Assembly (NCBI RefSeq): GCF_003752585.1
Contig: NZ_RKHR01000003.1
Span: 930,001-994,000 of the forward strand
Direction of reading: 5' to 3'
Length of the DNA: 64,000 nt
Source: Sinobacterium caligoides
GTDB lineage: Bacteria > Pseudomonadota > Gammaproteobacteria > Pseudomonadales > Sinobacteriaceae
In this document: positions 8,285-18,099 of the stretch, one piece after another
How positions within the stretch are numbered: position 1 is the stretch's first letter
Layout: every line of letters begins with the position of its first letter
Notes under the pieces: model-generated
Told to the model about the DNA's origin: nothing
The model's input: the letters and a program-made list of their open reading frames with translations, nothing else
Database searches by the model: none
Translations under genes and position numbers: made by a program

Positions 8285-8333
8285 CAAATATTGCCCTAAT
8301 CAAATATTGCCCTAATCAATATCTTGCCCTAAT
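8285..8333. repeat. Short tandem repeat, about three copies of 16-17 bp
   Basis: Two exact copies of CAAATATTGCCCTAAT (8285-8300 and 8301-8316) are followed by a 17-bp variant (CAATATCTTGCCCTAAT, 8317-8333). The array lies between two minus-strand genes and ends just past the stop codon of the downstream one. It looks like replication slippage and shows no hairpin. Confidence 0.8.
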
Positions 8334-8336
8334 GAC

Positions 8337-8927
8337 CTAAAGTATCGAGGAGGGGCTGGGAGGCGCTTGCCTAACCTCTAGCGCAATAGCCACCACTAAT
8401 TCCTGCGTTTGCTGCTGGGGACAGTGGGCAATGTAGTCAACACGAATCAGTTGACCTGGTTCCGCCCGTTCAGCATCACCCAGAGCCATCGCTTGATATT
8501 CCTGCTGTGCCGACCAGTAAGTTATCTGCATCCCTGTGTGTTGATCTAACCATGCCTCCAGCACCACACCATAGCGGCGCTGCTTACTATCGAGGACCTC
8601 CCCAGGACTCAGCTCATCACCGCGATATTCTGCACCATGCTGACGTGCACTATCGAAAACAACCTCAAAGTCGATAATCGCCAACGCTGCAGGATCCGCT
8701 AATAGTTGTTCACAACGTTGCTGCCATTGCTGTCGCCGCTCCGCTTCTCGACGCGTAAACACCGGCGCCATAAAAAATAACGCAAGCAACATAAACGACA
8801 AACTGACAATAAACACCACTGCCGCCTGCGTGCCAAAAAAGTAGCCCAGTAGCAGGCTGGGCAGCGCTAATAACGCGACAACGGTGGCACAAAATAACAG
8901 ATCCAAACGCAAAATGAACAACCCCAC
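8337..8927 (-). CDS. Hypothetical two-helix membrane protein
   Basis: A 196-residue protein with a GTG start. Two N-terminal membrane helices (about residues 5-28 and 34-55: LLFCATVVALLALPSLLLGYF, AAVVFIVSLSFMLLALFF) are followed by a soluble domain of about 140 residues. Motifs in it are IDFEVVFDSARQHGAEYRGDE, RYGVVLEAWLDQHTGMQITY and LIRVDYIAHCP. The beta-rich pattern hints at a barrel-like NfeD- or DUF3592-type domain, but I cannot name the family. The stop codon abuts the tandem repeat at 8285-8333. Confidence 0.55.
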   Translation of the reverse strand: MGLFILRLDLLFCATVVALLALPSLLLGYFFGTQAAVVFIVSLSFMLLALFFMAPVFTRREAERRQQWQQRCEQLLADPAALAIIDFEVVFDSARQHGAEYRGDELSPGEVLDSKQRRYGVVLEAWLDQHTGMQITYWSAQQEYQAMALGDAERAEPGQLIRVDYIAHCPQQQTQELVVAIALEVRQAPPSPSSIL

Positions 8928-9009
8928 ACTATTGAAGGCAAACCGCCGAGCAGGTCATACTGCTACGACGGCTTATCATAAACTTAGCGGAAAAGGATAT
9001 CGAGGGATA

Positions 9010-9300
9010 TTAGGGCTCTTCGATCAAGCCATTACGGACTAGCGCGGCATGAATCTTACGACTGGTCTTAGTGAGCTGGCGAAGATCATTAAAGCCGGGG
9101 CTTTCGCCATCGTCTAGCCGCGCCTCCCACTCTGACAGTTCCGTATCGAGATACTCTAATAACTTCTTTGCACAGCCTCGACAAGTCCCAGAACAGAGCT
9201 CTTGAATCGGGATAGAGAATGGCATCACGCTGCGCACTGTGGTGATCAGCTGGCGCATCGCAGTATTGGTAGCGGGTTTCACGACTCTGTGCCTCCTCAT
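9010..9300 (-). CDS. Small Cys-motif protein of unknown function
   Basis: A 96-residue soluble protein. Around residues 36-43 it has a CX3CX2C motif (LCSGTCRGCAKKLLEYL), followed by a helical region (ELSEWEARLDDGESPGFNDLRQLTKTSRKIHAAL). The first 25 residues (MRRHRVVKPATNTAMRQ...) are basic and may not be translated; an in-frame ATG at 9256 or one near SVMPFSIP would shorten it. Similar short proteins occur in pseudomonads and relatives without a known role. The three cysteines could hold a metal or an Fe-S centre, which is inference. Confidence 0.5.
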   Translation of the reverse strand: MRRHRVVKPATNTAMRQLITTVRSVMPFSIPIQELCSGTCRGCAKKLLEYLDTELSEWEARLDDGESPGFNDLRQLTKTSRKIHAALVRNGLIEEP

Positions 9301-9448
9301 CGTTTAGTGGCAACAAAATAGTGTAACCCGACACAGCTGCAACGACAGTCGGAGATGTGCCTATATTCACGAATAAGCTATGTATACATTAGCTTACGCT
9401 ATCACCCATACCAGTCTCGTGTGCGACGCGCGCAGTAGCGAATAGAAA

Positions 9449-10246
9449 CTAATACTTCACCGAATAGCTTTCTTGAGTCAGCAGATCAACGCCGCAATCA
9501 AGGTCACTAATCCAATCGAGAAACTCATTAATCATTGCTTTGCCGACGAACGGACTGCCATGTTGCGGTACAATCATCTCTACATCCATGTCACGCACCA
9601 TATTAGCCCAGAGCCGAGTCGCTCGCTTCGAACACATATAGCGCTGATGAAAGCCTTTCATGGTCGTAATATGACGCTGAAAATCGGCAACCGGCTGGCG
9701 AGCCTGTTGATCACTCACCATCGAAGCGCCCATATCGCCGGAAAAAAGAATCTTACTCACCGGGTCGTAGAGCTGAAAGTTACCCACAGAGTGCAAAAAA
9801 TGCGCGGGAATACAATAAAGAGAGCTATTGCCGAAACGTAGTTTACTACTGCCGTCCGGCAAACCAATCAGCCTGCTGGTCAGGTCACGTTTAAGCTTGC
9901 TGGTCACGAAACTCGAGGCGAGATGCGGTAGGAAGCGACTCCACAGGTTGCTACAGACAATCTTAGCATTAGTATGCATTAACCAACGGGGTAAGGACGC
10001 GATAATATCCGGGTCTTGGTGTGAGGCGAAAACATAATCGAGCTCTTCGATCTTCACCTTACCGCTTAGCGCAATGGTTAGAGGGGTATAAGTTAAGTCG
10101 CCACCGGGATCAATCAAAGCAGCATGATGCCCGTTGATAATCAAAAATTGATTCGCTTGAACCCCCTCCCCCTCGACAAGGTTACTAAATACATGACACT
10201 GGTGTCCGTCCCGATCATAAAGCAGCGTTGATTTTTCATTGTTCAT
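9449..10246 (-). CDS. Oxygen-binding di-iron (ODP) MBL-fold protein
   Basis: A metallo-beta-lactamase fold protein of 265 residues from the ATG at 10246; an ATG at 10288 would add 14. It has the flavodiiron-like pattern: NQFLIINGHHAALIDPGGDLTY, then FASHQDPD in place of the hydrolase HxHxDH motif. Further metal ligands are PAHFLHSVGNFQLYD, LFSGDMGAS and VPQHGSPF. This ligand pattern is typical of stand-alone oxygen-binding di-iron proteins that sense or reduce O2 or peroxide. There is no flavodoxin domain. It is monocistronic. Confidence 0.75.
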   Translation of the reverse strand: MNNEKSTLLYDRDGHQCHVFSNLVEGEGVQANQFLIINGHHAALIDPGGDLTYTPLTIALSGKVKIEELDYVFASHQDPDIIASLPRWLMHTNAKIVCSNLWSRFLPHLASSFVTSKLKRDLTSRLIGLPDGSSKLRFGNSSLYCIPAHFLHSVGNFQLYDPVSKILFSGDMGASMVSDQQARQPVADFQRHITTMKGFHQRYMCSKRATRLWANMVRDMDVEMIVPQHGSPFVGKAMINEFLDWISDLDCGVDLLTQESYSVKY

Positions 10247-10505
10247 TACTAACTTACTTCTTATTGAGTCATCTTGGGGCGAAACCATACCGCAAAGCAG
10301 TAGAAGCGAATTGACTCAAATCAAGCCCTTACTATTAGCAGGGTTATAGACATAAAAAATCACCAATGTAAAAATTACCCCCTCTTTTAAAGCGAGGTTT
10401 TTTACATTTTTTTGTCGGGAAAAACGTATGACGCTAGAGCAATTGCCCATCACGAGGGGGAATGACGCTATACTCCCCTCTGTGTCATAACACCCAGGGA
10501 TCACA

Positions 10506-10979
10506 GTGAATAGAATCGCCATCTTCGCCGATGTTCAAAATATTTATTACACCACACGCCAAGTCCACGGCAAGCAATTCAACTACCGCCAGTTGTGGCA
10601 TCGAATTTCCCAACAAGGCATTATCGTCAACGCCACTGCCTATGCCATTCACCGGGGTGACGATCGGCAATTAAAGTTTCAAACGGCACTCAAGAAGATT
10701 GGCTTCAACGTCAGACTAAAGCCCTATATTCAGCGTGCCGATGGTTCGGCGAAAGGGGATTGGGATGTGGGTATCGCCATTGATGTCATGGAGCAGGCTG
10801 CCAATGTCGATACCGTCATCCTGCTTTCCGGCGATGGTGATTTTGACTTATTGCTCGAGAAAATCAAAGTTAAATACGGCGTTAACACGGTTGTCTACGG
10901 CGTAGGTCCTCTCACTGCTAACTCCCTCATCGACGCCTGCGATCGATTTATTGCCATCGAACAGGAGCTGTTGATGTAA
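10506..10979 (+). CDS. NYN-domain (LabA/DUF88-type) putative ribonuclease
   Basis: A 157-residue PIN-like NYN domain with the acidic metal-binding set: IFADVQNIYY near the N-terminus, KGDWDVGIAIDVM in the middle and ILLSGDGDFDLLLEKIK after it. These are the conserved Asp residues of the LabA/DUF88 family, which are RNA nucleases or regulatory proteins. There is no extra C-terminal LOTUS domain. The GTG at 10506 has AGGG seven bases upstream. It is convergent with phoU. Family sure, RNA target unknown. Confidence 0.82.
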   Translation: MNRIAIFADVQNIYYTTRQVHGKQFNYRQLWHRISQQGIIVNATAYAIHRGDDRQLKFQTALKKIGFNVRLKPYIQRADGSAKGDWDVGIAIDVMEQAANVDTVILLSGDGDFDLLLEKIKVKYGVNTVVYGVGPLTANSLIDACDRFIAIEQELLM

Positions 10980-11020
10980 GGCGCCAGCAGCAGCGCCTCC
11001 GCGTCCCTTGGTTCAGTAAA

Positions 11021-11722
11021 CTAACATCCAATCTCAGCAGGCAAGTCGTCGACCGACACATGCCTAACATCTTTACCTAGTGCGTAATAAACAACTTGCT
11101 CGGCAATGTTTACTGCATGATCGCCCGCGCGTTCAATACTGCGCAGCGCCCAGACAATATCCATGGCACTATCAATACGCTCTGCCTCTGCCCGCATGAT
11201 CTCGATGACATCCCGCAAGCCCTCACCATAAGCTTTGTCGATCTGTTTATCTGAGCGGATAACCTCTACCGCTAACCCGACGTCGACATGACTGAACGCC
11301 TGCATCGCCTGCTCAATCATCATCTGCACGTCATTGGCCAACTTCATTAGCCTGCCGTCGTTGAAAACCTCATTTCGAGCCGTTAATTTCTCGACTATTT
11401 TGGCAATTTTGTTCGCTTCATCGCCAGCGCGCTCTAGGTCTCCGGCAATACGAGATGTTGCTAATATGCGTCGCAAGTCTCGCGCCGCCGGTTGGCGCGC
11501 CACCAAAATATGCGCGCAACCTTCATCGATTTTTAACTCGAGGCTATCAATATTACGCTCATTCTCACGCACCTCTCTCGCCATAGCTTGATCATTCTGC
11601 GCCAGCGCCGCCACAGCGGTGACTAGCTGCCGACCAACGAGCTGTGCCATCTCAAAAAGATCGCCCTTTAACACCGTCAGCTCGGTGTCATACTGCGTGT
11701 AAATATGCTTGTTAAGTGTCAT
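11021..11722 (-). CDS. phoU: Phosphate transport regulator PhoU
   Basis: A 233-residue PhoU with two three-helix repeats. The metal-binding motifs are visible as ESLE-like NIDSLELKIDEGC and DLERAGDEANKI in repeat 1 and SIERAGDHAVNIAEQVVY in repeat 2. PhoU links Pst transporter state to the PhoR/PhoB two-component system and keeps PhoR off in high phosphate. It is last in the pstSCAB-phoU set on the minus strand, 79 bases after pstB. No phoBR genes are in the window. Confidence 0.95.
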   Translation of the reverse strand: MTLNKHIYTQYDTELTVLKGDLFEMAQLVGRQLVTAVAALAQNDQAMAREVRENERNIDSLELKIDEGCAHILVARQPAARDLRRILATSRIAGDLERAGDEANKIAKIVEKLTARNEVFNDGRLMKLANDVQMMIEQAMQAFSHVDVGLAVEVIRSDKQIDKAYGEGLRDVIEIMRAEAERIDSAMDIVWALRSIERAGDHAVNIAEQVVYYALGKDVRHVSVDDLPAEIGC

Positions 11723-11801
11723 CTTAAATCCCTATTCTGTTCTCTTAGCGCTACAACATAAAGCGGTTAAATTGCGATGTGTTGACGCTTACAAACCCTC
11801 A

Positions 11802-12686
11802 TCAACCAAAACGACCGGTGATGTAAGCTTCTGTCAATTCGTGTTGTGGGTTAGTAAATACGGTGTCCGTATCATTCACTTCAATCAACTTACCGAGGTG
11901 AAAATACGCCGTTCTATTAGAAACCCGTGCTGCCTGTTGCATCGAGTGTGTAACGATAGCGATACAATAGCTGTCACTTAACTCATGCATCAATTCTTCG
12001 ATCGTCGCCGTCGCAATAGGATCTAGAGCCGAGCACGGCTCATCCATCAATATCACCTCAGGATTGACCGCGATCGCACGCGCGATACAGAGACGTTGCT
12101 GCTGCCCCCCCGACAAACCATTACCCGGTGCATGCAGACGATCTTTAACTTCTGTCCACAGACCTGCTTTGATCAGGCTGGTCTCGACAATATGCTCAAG
12201 CTCATCTTTACTGCCCGCAATACCGTGGATACGAGGACCATAAGCGACGTTATCGAAAATCGATTTCGGAAAGGGGTTAGGCTTCTGGAAGACCATACCA
12301 ACCTTGGCACGCAGAGCCACCACATCCTGCTGTTTGCGATAAATATCCTCGCCGTCGAGCAAAATCTTTCCCGCGACCGAGCAGCCTGGCACGGTATCGT
12401 TCATACGATTCAAACTACGCAGAAAGGTCGATTTACCACAGCCGGACGGCCCGATCATCGCGATCACTTGGTTCTTACCGATGTCCAGGTTGACGTCGGA
12501 GATGGCAACCTTATCGCCATAGCTCACAGAAACGTCACGAATCGCTATCTTCGCATCATCAATAAAAGGCGAGCCTACGGTTTTGCTATCAAACTGGCTA
12601 ATATCGAGGTGACTTTTTGTTTCTACCACAGCCTCTGGCTGTACGATATTGTGATTTTCACGCTTTACTACTGTACTTGTCATCAT
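11802..12686 (-). CDS. pstB: Phosphate ABC transporter ATPase PstB
   Basis: A 294-residue ATPase with Walker [11 protein letters not shown]-loop [11 protein letters not shown], signature LSGGQQQR, Walker [14 protein letters not shown] and switch His (IVTHSMQQA). The first 45 residues before the ABC domain are an extension relative to the 257-residue E. coli protein. PstB powers phosphate import through PstC-PstA in the inner membrane. An ATG pair (12686 and 12683) makes the exact start uncertain by one codon. Confidence 0.96.
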   Translation of the reverse strand: MMTSTVVKRENHNIVQPEAVVETKSHLDISQFDSKTVGSPFIDDAKIAIRDVSVSYGDKVAISDVNLDIGKNQVIAMIGPSGCGKSTFLRSLNRMNDTVPGCSVAGKILLDGEDIYRKQQDVVALRAKVGMVFQKPNPFPKSIFDNVAYGPRIHGIAGSKDELEHIVETSLIKAGLWTEVKDRLHAPGNGLSGGQQQRLCIARAIAVNPEVILMDEPCSALDPIATATIEELMHELSDSYCIAIVTHSMQQAARVSNRTAYFHLGKLIEVNDTDTVFTNPQHELTEAYITGRFG

Positions 12687-12763
12687 TTACTACTCTGCAA
12701 TTTTTCGAGTCAGCGTACTGTGCACGCTACGTATGATCACCATAAATGGCGTTATCATCGGCG

Positions 12764-14047
12764 CTACCAGCGCCGCTCTAATTTCTTTCGTGCCCAAACA
12801 CCGAAGGCGTTCATCAGGACTAAGAAGAACAACAGCACAATAATTGCCCCAGAAGTTCTCTCGGTAAAAGCACGCTCAGGGCTATCGGCCCAGAGAAAAA
12901 TTTGTACCGGCAACACCGCTGCCGGATCTGTCAGTGTCGAGGGAATATCAACGATGAAGGCTACCATACCAATCATCAGTAGCGGCGCCGTCTCACCTAA
13001 CGCTTGCGCCATGCCAAGAACTAAGCCAGTCAGCATGCCCGGCATTGCCAGAGGCAAAACATGGTGTAACACTACCTGCATCTTAGATGCCCCCATGCCC
13101 AGAGCCGCCTCACGAATCGACGGCGGCACTGCCTTAATCGCTGCTCGACTGGCAATAATGATCGTCGGCAGGGTCATCAGCGTTAACACCAAACCACCCA
13201 CCAATGGTATCGAACGTGGCATGCCTAGGAAGGCAATAAATACCGCCGCCCCCAACAAACCGAAAACGATAGAGGGAACCGCTGCCAGGTTATTAATGTT
13301 GATTTCGAGGAGCGCCGTCCAACGATTCTTCGGGGCGAACTCTTCGAGATAAAGTGCCGCCGCGATGCCGATGGGGAAGGACAACAACAACGTCACCATC
13401 AAGGTTAATGCCGAGCCCATTAACGCACCGCGAATACCGGCGAGTTCAGGTTCACGTGAATCACCGTTAGTAAAGAAGCGTGTATTAAAACGCGTGGTCA
13501 TGTCTCCGTTGTCAATCAACTGATTAAGCCACTGCTCACGCTTACCTTTAACACGCCCATACTGCTCGCCAGTGCCGTAATAATACTTGACGTATGTGTC
13601 GGTCTCGTCATCAGCCAGTAACCACAGTTTAACCGTCTTGCCTAACTGCTCAGGATGTTCCTTAAGGTAATCCCGCAACTCATACTCGGCACCGATACTC
13701 CACAAACCAGCAGCGGCACGCTTATCTTTACGCTTAGTGACGTCAAGGCGCTGATAGATCGCCGACTTCAACACCGCGGCATAATCAGCGCCGTGAATTG
13801 CCTCAGCATCAAGCTGTTGGCCAGCAGTGGGTTGCTGTACACCAAGCTCTTCGCTATCAAACGTCACCTCTAACTGTAAGTAGGTGGCGCGAAGGGCACC
13901 CGTGCCTTTACCCGTGATATCCGCCAGCAACACCAACAGACAAACACTGGCGAAAATCACCGAAAGTAGGCCGGCGGCAAAGAAAAACTTTTCTTTGCGA
14001 TATCGTCGCTGCAAGTTAGCAGCGATTAATTCACTCTGATTAGTCAT
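12764..14047 (-). CDS. pstA: Phosphate ABC transporter permease PstA, extended form
   Basis: The C-terminal 280 residues are a standard PstA permease with the EAA loop (AIKAVPPSIREAALGMGASKMQVVLHHVLP). A first helix (residues about 27-50) is followed by an extra periplasmic domain of about 150 residues, making 427 residues against about 296 in E. coli; long PstA forms with this domain occur in many marine gammaproteobacteria. The ATG at 14047 overlaps the pstC stop by eight bases and has AGGGA five bases upstream; a start at 14071 is less likely. Confidence 0.93.
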   Translation of the reverse strand: MTNQSELIAANLQRRYRKEKFFFAAGLLSVIFASVCLLVLLADITGKGTGALRATYLQLEVTFDSEELGVQQPTAGQQLDAEAIHGADYAAVLKSAIYQRLDVTKRKDKRAAAGLWSIGAEYELRDYLKEHPEQLGKTVKLWLLADDETDTYVKYYYGTGEQYGRVKGKREQWLNQLIDNGDMTTRFNTRFFTNGDSREPELAGIRGALMGSALTLMVTLLLSFPIGIAAALYLEEFAPKNRWTALLEININNLAAVPSIVFGLLGAAVFIAFLGMPRSIPLVGGLVLTLMTLPTIIIASRAAIKAVPPSIREAALGMGASKMQVVLHHVLPLAMPGMLTGLVLGMAQALGETAPLLMIGMVAFIVDIPSTLTDPAAVLPVQIFLWADSPERAFTERTSGAIIVLLFFLVLMNAFGVWARKKLERRW

Positions 14048-15272
14048 ATTGTTCCCTATACTTATTAACAACCTGAAGGGCGATGACGTTGAGCATCAGC
14101 GTGATGACGAACAACACTAAGCCCAGAGCGAAAGCGGCCAATGTTTTCGCGCTATCAAACTCCTGATCACCGGTAAGTAGCGTCACTATCTGCACCGTGA
14201 CCGTCGTCACCGACTCCAGTGGGTTAGCAGTCAAATTAGCTGCCATACCCGCCGCCATTACCACGATCATCGTTTCACCGATCGCCCGCGAGACCGCCAG
14301 TAACATGCCAGAGACAATGCCTGGTAAAGCCGCTGGCAAGACAACTTGACGAATCATCTCGCCACGCGTCGAGCCCAAGCCAAGCGCACCATCGCGCAAG
14401 GTCTGAGGAACGGCACGAATAACATCATCAGACAGCGACGAGACGAAGGGGATTATCATCACCCCCATGACCAAACCAGCGGCCAACGCACTCTCTGACG
14501 ATACCGACCAGCCCATCGACTCACCGAACCGACGCACCCAAGGAGCCACAGCAAGCGCAGCAAAGAAGCCGTAGACAACGGTGGGAATACCGGCCAACAG
14601 CTCTAATACTGGCTTAAAAAATGCCCGTGCTTTCTCACTGGCATATTCCGATAAGTAAATGGCCGACATCAAGCCAATAGGGGCCGCGATCGACATAGCA
14701 ATAGCGGTGATTAATAATGTACCCGCCAACAGCGGCAGTATTCCGAATAAACCAGTAGCACCGGCTTGATCGGCTCGCATAGCGATCTGTGGACTCCACT
14801 GGGTACCGAATAAAAAGTCTGTTAATGAGACTTTCTTAAAAAACAAAAGAGATTCAAACAGTACAGACAACACAATCGCTAACGTCGTTAGGACTGCAAC
14901 AGCCGCACAACAAAACAGCACTCCGCGCAGACAACGTTCTACGACAACTCTTGCATTAAATGTTTGTTGAACCCTGCTACCCGCATAGCTGCCACCGATT
15001 GAGGCACCAACTAGAGAAGCTAAAATAGTGATTGGCATTGCTATTTCAAGCAATAAAAAATGATTGATTAAAAGGACAATTAGCACTGAAACCATGGCGC
15101 CAAAGAGCACACAGACGGCACTAAAACTAGCATGATAGACCGGCTTCGCCGCCATACGCTGATCGCTAGCTGCCACAGTATTGAATTGTAGGGATACCGC
15201 TTTTTGATACGATTTCATGACGAAGAACACCGCCAAGATCGCTATTAGTATGAGAAAAATTACACTAATCAT
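14040..15272 (-). CDS. pstC: Phosphate ABC transporter permease PstC
   Basis: A 410-residue permease. The C-terminal transport domain carries the EAA loop (VIRAVPQTLRDGALGLGSTRGEMIRQVVLP) and TLLITAIAMSIAAPIGLMSAIYLSE. About 110 residues with two or three additional N-terminal helices precede it, again longer than E. coli PstC (319). It forms the membrane channel with PstA. It is 81 bases after pstS and overlaps pstA by eight bases. Confidence 0.94.
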   Translation of the reverse strand: MISVIFLILIAILAVFFVMKSYQKAVSLQFNTVAASDQRMAAKPVYHASFSAVCVLFGAMVSVLIVLLINHFLLLEIAMPITILASLVGASIGGSYAGSRVQQTFNARVVVERCLRGVLFCCAAVAVLTTLAIVLSVLFESLLFFKKVSLTDFLFGTQWSPQIAMRADQAGATGLFGILPLLAGTLLITAIAMSIAAPIGLMSAIYLSEYASEKARAFFKPVLELLAGIPTVVYGFFAALAVAPWVRRFGESMGWSVSSESALAAGLVMGVMIIPFVSSLSDDVIRAVPQTLRDGALGLGSTRGEMIRQVVLPAALPGIVSGMLLAVSRAIGETMIVVMAAGMAANLTANPLESVTTVTVQIVTLLTGDQEFDSAKTLAAFALGLVLFVITLMLNVIALQVVNKYREQYD

Positions 15273-15353
15273 AATATAAAACCTAGCAAGACTGCGACCG
15301 TACTCTCCTACGAACCGCAGTCCAAGTTCATTACTTCTACCCTATAAAGTCGC

Positions 15354-16388
15354 TTATAGAGTAACGCCCTTAGCTACATTATTTTTTACCTTGGCATAAT
15401 ACTCTTTGCTCAGCGGGATCATTCCCTTGTCGGCAAGGTAACCTTCTTGTCCCATCGCGCGCTTACTGGTGAATTCCGCCAAGTACTCTTCAATACCAGG
15501 AACTTGATCAATATGCTGCTTCTTCACATAAAAGTAGAGTGAACGAGAAACCGGGTAAGAACCATCAGAGATGTCCTCAAACTCAGGTGCCATACCGTTA
15601 ATCTTAGAACCCTGAACAACATCTTCATTCTGCTCAAGATAAGAGAAACCGAAAATACCTAGCATAGTAGGGTTGTTCTGCAGTTTCTTAACAATCAAGT
15701 TATCGTTCTCACCCGCTTCAATATAAGCACCATCTTCACGTACACCGTGACAGACCGCCTTGTACTTGTTCTTATCGGTCTTCTTCATAGACTTGATCCA
15801 ATCAAAAGACTTACAACCACCTTCCATCGCTAACTCAGCAAATGCGTCACGCGTACCTGAGGTAGGTGGCGGACCCATCACCTCGATCTTGTTGTTAGGT
15901 AGCTTAGGGTTAACCTGTTGCCAAGTTTTATAGGGGTTTTCAACCAGAGTATGAGAACCGTCTGGGTTTGGCACGTTACGCGCCAGTGCAAGGTAGATAT
16001 CGCGAAGGCTAAGATCATACTGCTTTGCACTTTTAGCATTAGCCAAGACGATGCCGTCAAAACCAATCACTACTTCCATAATATCCTTCACGCCATTCTT
16101 GGCACACAGCTCAACTTCTGATGACTTAATCTTACGAGAAGCATTAGTAATATCAGGAGTGTTACCGCCTGCGCCCGCACAGAACAGCTTGAAGCCACCG
16201 CCTGAGCCTGTGGACTCAACCTTAGGTGTCTTGAACTTAGTCTCTTTACCGAAGCGCTCGGCAACAACCGTTGAGAATGGGTAAACAGTGGATGATCCAA
16301 CGATGCTGATATAGTCACGATCAGCAGCCTGTACCGTTGTTGATAGTGCCATGCCTGCAATAGCTAGGGCAGTCAGTTTTTTTAACAT
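15354..16388 (-). CDS. pstS: Periplasmic phosphate-binding protein PstS
   Basis: A 344-residue secreted binding protein. The signal peptide is [21 protein letters not shown]; the ligand loops [31 protein letters not shown] and [11 protein letters not shown] are those of PstS proteins that bind phosphate with dehydrated hydrogen bonds. The ATG at 16388 is chosen because GGAGG lies five bases upstream; an in-frame TTG at 16400 would place that ribosome site inside the gene. A Pho box promoter lies about 95-120 bases upstream, so PhoB activation in phosphate limitation is expected. Confidence 0.95.
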   Translation of the reverse strand: MLKKLTALAIAGMALSTTVQAADRDYISIVGSSTVYPFSTVVAERFGKETKFKTPKVESTGSGGGFKLFCAGAGGNTPDITNASRKIKSSEVELCAKNGVKDIMEVVIGFDGIVLANAKSAKQYDLSLRDIYLALARNVPNPDGSHTLVENPYKTWQQVNPKLPNNKIEVMGPPPTSGTRDAFAELAMEGGCKSFDWIKSMKKTDKNKYKAVCHGVREDGAYIEAGENDNLIVKKLQNNPTMLGIFGFSYLEQNEDVVQGSKINGMAPEFEDISDGSYPVSRSLYFYVKKQHIDQVPGIEEYLAEFTSKRAMGQEGYLADKGMIPLSKEYYAKVKNNVAKGVTL

Positions 16389-16465
16389 ATTGTCCTCCAA
16401 GGATCTTAATAATCAGTCACGATAATCTAACGAGATAAAAATCATTCAAACTCTAAGTGGTCGCT

Positions 16466-16509
16466 ATACTAATCGAGATAATTGACAGTTCTGTGAAGGG
16501 AATATGAAG
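16466..16509 (-). promoter_or_regulatory. Pho box promoter of pstS
   Basis: Read on the minus strand, CTTCATA, CTTCACA and CTGTCAA repeat with 11- and 10-base periods (16503-16509, 16492-16498, 16482-16488). This is the half-site layout of PhoB boxes and closely matches the E. coli pst promoter's distal repeats. A -10 candidate TAGTAT (16466-16471) lies ten bases downstream, the usual PhoB distance replacing a -35 box. Confidence 0.75.
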
Positions 16510-16578
16510 GTTATATTACACTGATTTTTCCCCTTTTGAGACAGCAAGTTACCATCCGGGGACTCGAAACAAAGGCAT

Positions 16579-16618
16579 AAAAAAGCCGCACAGCCCCCCG
16601 GAGAGAGGGGCGCTATGC
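16579..16618 (-). terminator. Rho-independent terminator after the OmpA-PstS hybrid gene
   Basis: On the minus strand GCATAGC (16618-16612) pairs with GCTGTGC (16594-16588), and an inner CCCC/GGGG stem follows one mismatch. Six T residues follow (16584-16579). It lies 40 bases past the stop codon of the upstream gene and insulates that gene from the pstS promoter. Confidence 0.8.
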
Positions 16619-16658
16619 AGCTAAAAACAAGTAGTTATAAAAGGGGGCGCTAAACAAG

Positions 16659-18044
16659 CTAGTTCGAAGACGGTACTGACGACACCCAGACCTCGACACG
16701 CCCATTCTTCATCTTAGCGACCACATCACCATTATTAGCGATCGGCATAAACGCCCCTAAGCTCATCACCGGCTCAATGTTTTCGACTTTGCCGATCAAC
16801 TTATTCTTCACCATCAACGCACGATGCTTAGCCAGCACCTTCTCCAAGCTTGATTTCGACCGAACATCGCTAAACCCGACTAACGAAACTCGCTGTTTGC
16901 CATCACTGCTGGCAAAATAACCCTCTAGACGCAGCAGGTCTCTCTGCCCCTTATTATCTAAGACGGCACTCGCGGGCGAGAAATAAAAATTGACACTTAA
17001 GCGCTTCGACTGCTGAGTAAGCTGTAAATATTCCGCTGGAGCACTGCTATCCGCTTGCTGCTCGACGGCGATAATATTCTGCGAAATAAAACCAATATTC
17101 TCTACAATCGACTGCCCCTTTTCACTCAACACAAAACTCAAAAAATCGTCAACATGCGGGTTATCGATATTAGACTTGCTATATAGGTACAGTCGACGGG
17201 CTAAGGGGTAATCCTCCGTCGCGACGTTGATCCGCTCCGGTTTCATTGCTCGAGTCTGACGATCAGATACAGCCAATAACTTACTACCGGCGACCGCTGC
17301 CAAAGGCACAAAACCAATACCCCCACGGTCCGCCTCAACTTGTGCAGATAGCTCTGCGTTTGACTCGTAACGCGATGCACCGCTCGCTAAGGCCGTCTTT
17401 TTACCCAACACCAAGCTTCTAAAAGTATCCCAGGTACCTGAGTTATCGTCACGGGCATAGAGCGTAATAGCACGGTCGTCACCCCCAAGCTGCCGCCAGT
17501 TATCTATTTCACCACTAAAAATACGCTTTAATATCGGCTTACTGAGTTCATTCAACGAATTATCTGGGTGAACAATAATAGCCAAACCATCAATGGCAAT
17601 CACATGCTCATTATCAAAGCTGTTCATATCACCGAAACGCTCGAGCAACTTCACCTCACTCTGCTTGATCGCTCTCGACGACATCGCGATGTCCGCACGC
17701 CCAGCATTCAGCCATTTAAAGCCCGTACTCGAGCCATGCGCCGAAATATCTACGGCAATTGATTGACTCCCGTCGTTACCATACTGACTTCCAAGAATAC
17801 GCACCTCATTCTCAATATGACTGGGAACGACATGCACATTTTGCGCACCAAGATCACGAAGATACTCCATCACCAATGCTGGCGCCAAGCGCCCGCCTAC
17901 CGTATTGGAGCCCGCCAAACGAAACAACAACTCCGGTTTATCGGCAGCGGAGACTGCGGCCGCATTGAGCCGTACTGCGGTAAAAATGCTGAAACAAAGA
18001 CAGCTTATTATAATTAAAAAATGGCGCTGAGATCGAAACCGCAT
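16659..18044 (-). CDS. PstS-like binding domain fused to OmpA-like domain
   Basis: A 461-residue secreted protein with a signal peptide (residues 1 to about 30). A PstS-like substrate-binding domain spans about 38-330 (RLAGSNTVGGRLAPAL, AHGSSTGFKWLNAGRADIAMSSR, IDGLAIIVHPDNSL, YARDDNSGTWDTF). An OmpA-like C-terminal domain spans about 345-455 (SVNFYFSPASAVLDNKGQRDLLRL, VSLVGFSDVRSKSSLEKVLAKHRALMV). The second domain should tether it to peptidoglycan, which suggests a wall-bound phosphate receptor or sensor. Four Pho half-sites and a -10 lie directly upstream, so it is a Pho regulon member with its own promoter and terminator, separate from pstS. Domain calls are firm; the physiological role is inferred. 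Confidence 0.85.
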   Translation of the reverse strand: MRFRSQRHFLIIISCLCFSIFTAVRLNAAAVSAADKPELLFRLAGSNTVGGRLAPALVMEYLRDLGAQNVHVVPSHIENEVRILGSQYGNDGSQSIAVDISAHGSSTGFKWLNAGRADIAMSSRAIKQSEVKLLERFGDMNSFDNEHVIAIDGLAIIVHPDNSLNELSKPILKRIFSGEIDNWRQLGGDDRAITLYARDDNSGTWDTFRSLVLGKKTALASGASRYESNAELSAQVEADRGGIGFVPLAAVAGSKLLAVSDRQTRAMKPERINVATEDYPLARRLYLYSKSNIDNPHVDDFLSFVLSEKGQSIVENIGFISQNIIAVEQQADSSAPAEYLQLTQQSKRLSVNFYFSPASAVLDNKGQRDLLRLEGYFASSDGKQRVSLVGFSDVRSKSSLEKVLAKHRALMVKNKLIGKVENIEPVMSLGAFMPIANNGDVVAKMKNGRVEVWVSSVPSSN

Positions 18045-18099
18045 AGATAAAACACTCCGATAAAATTCGTTTTTTAACGTTCAGTTGAATTTTACGCAG

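Noticed and set aside
10979-10998. AGGCGC..GCGCCT hairpin between the NYN gene and phoU
   Set aside because: The stem is only six base pairs with an eight-base loop and no U-tract on either strand, too weak to call a terminator.
12096-13352. A 418-codon open frame on the plus strand
   Set aside because: It runs antisense to pstB and the 3' half of pstA, both certain genes. Its translation is rich in Arg, His, Ser and Thr with no domain, as expected for a shadow frame.
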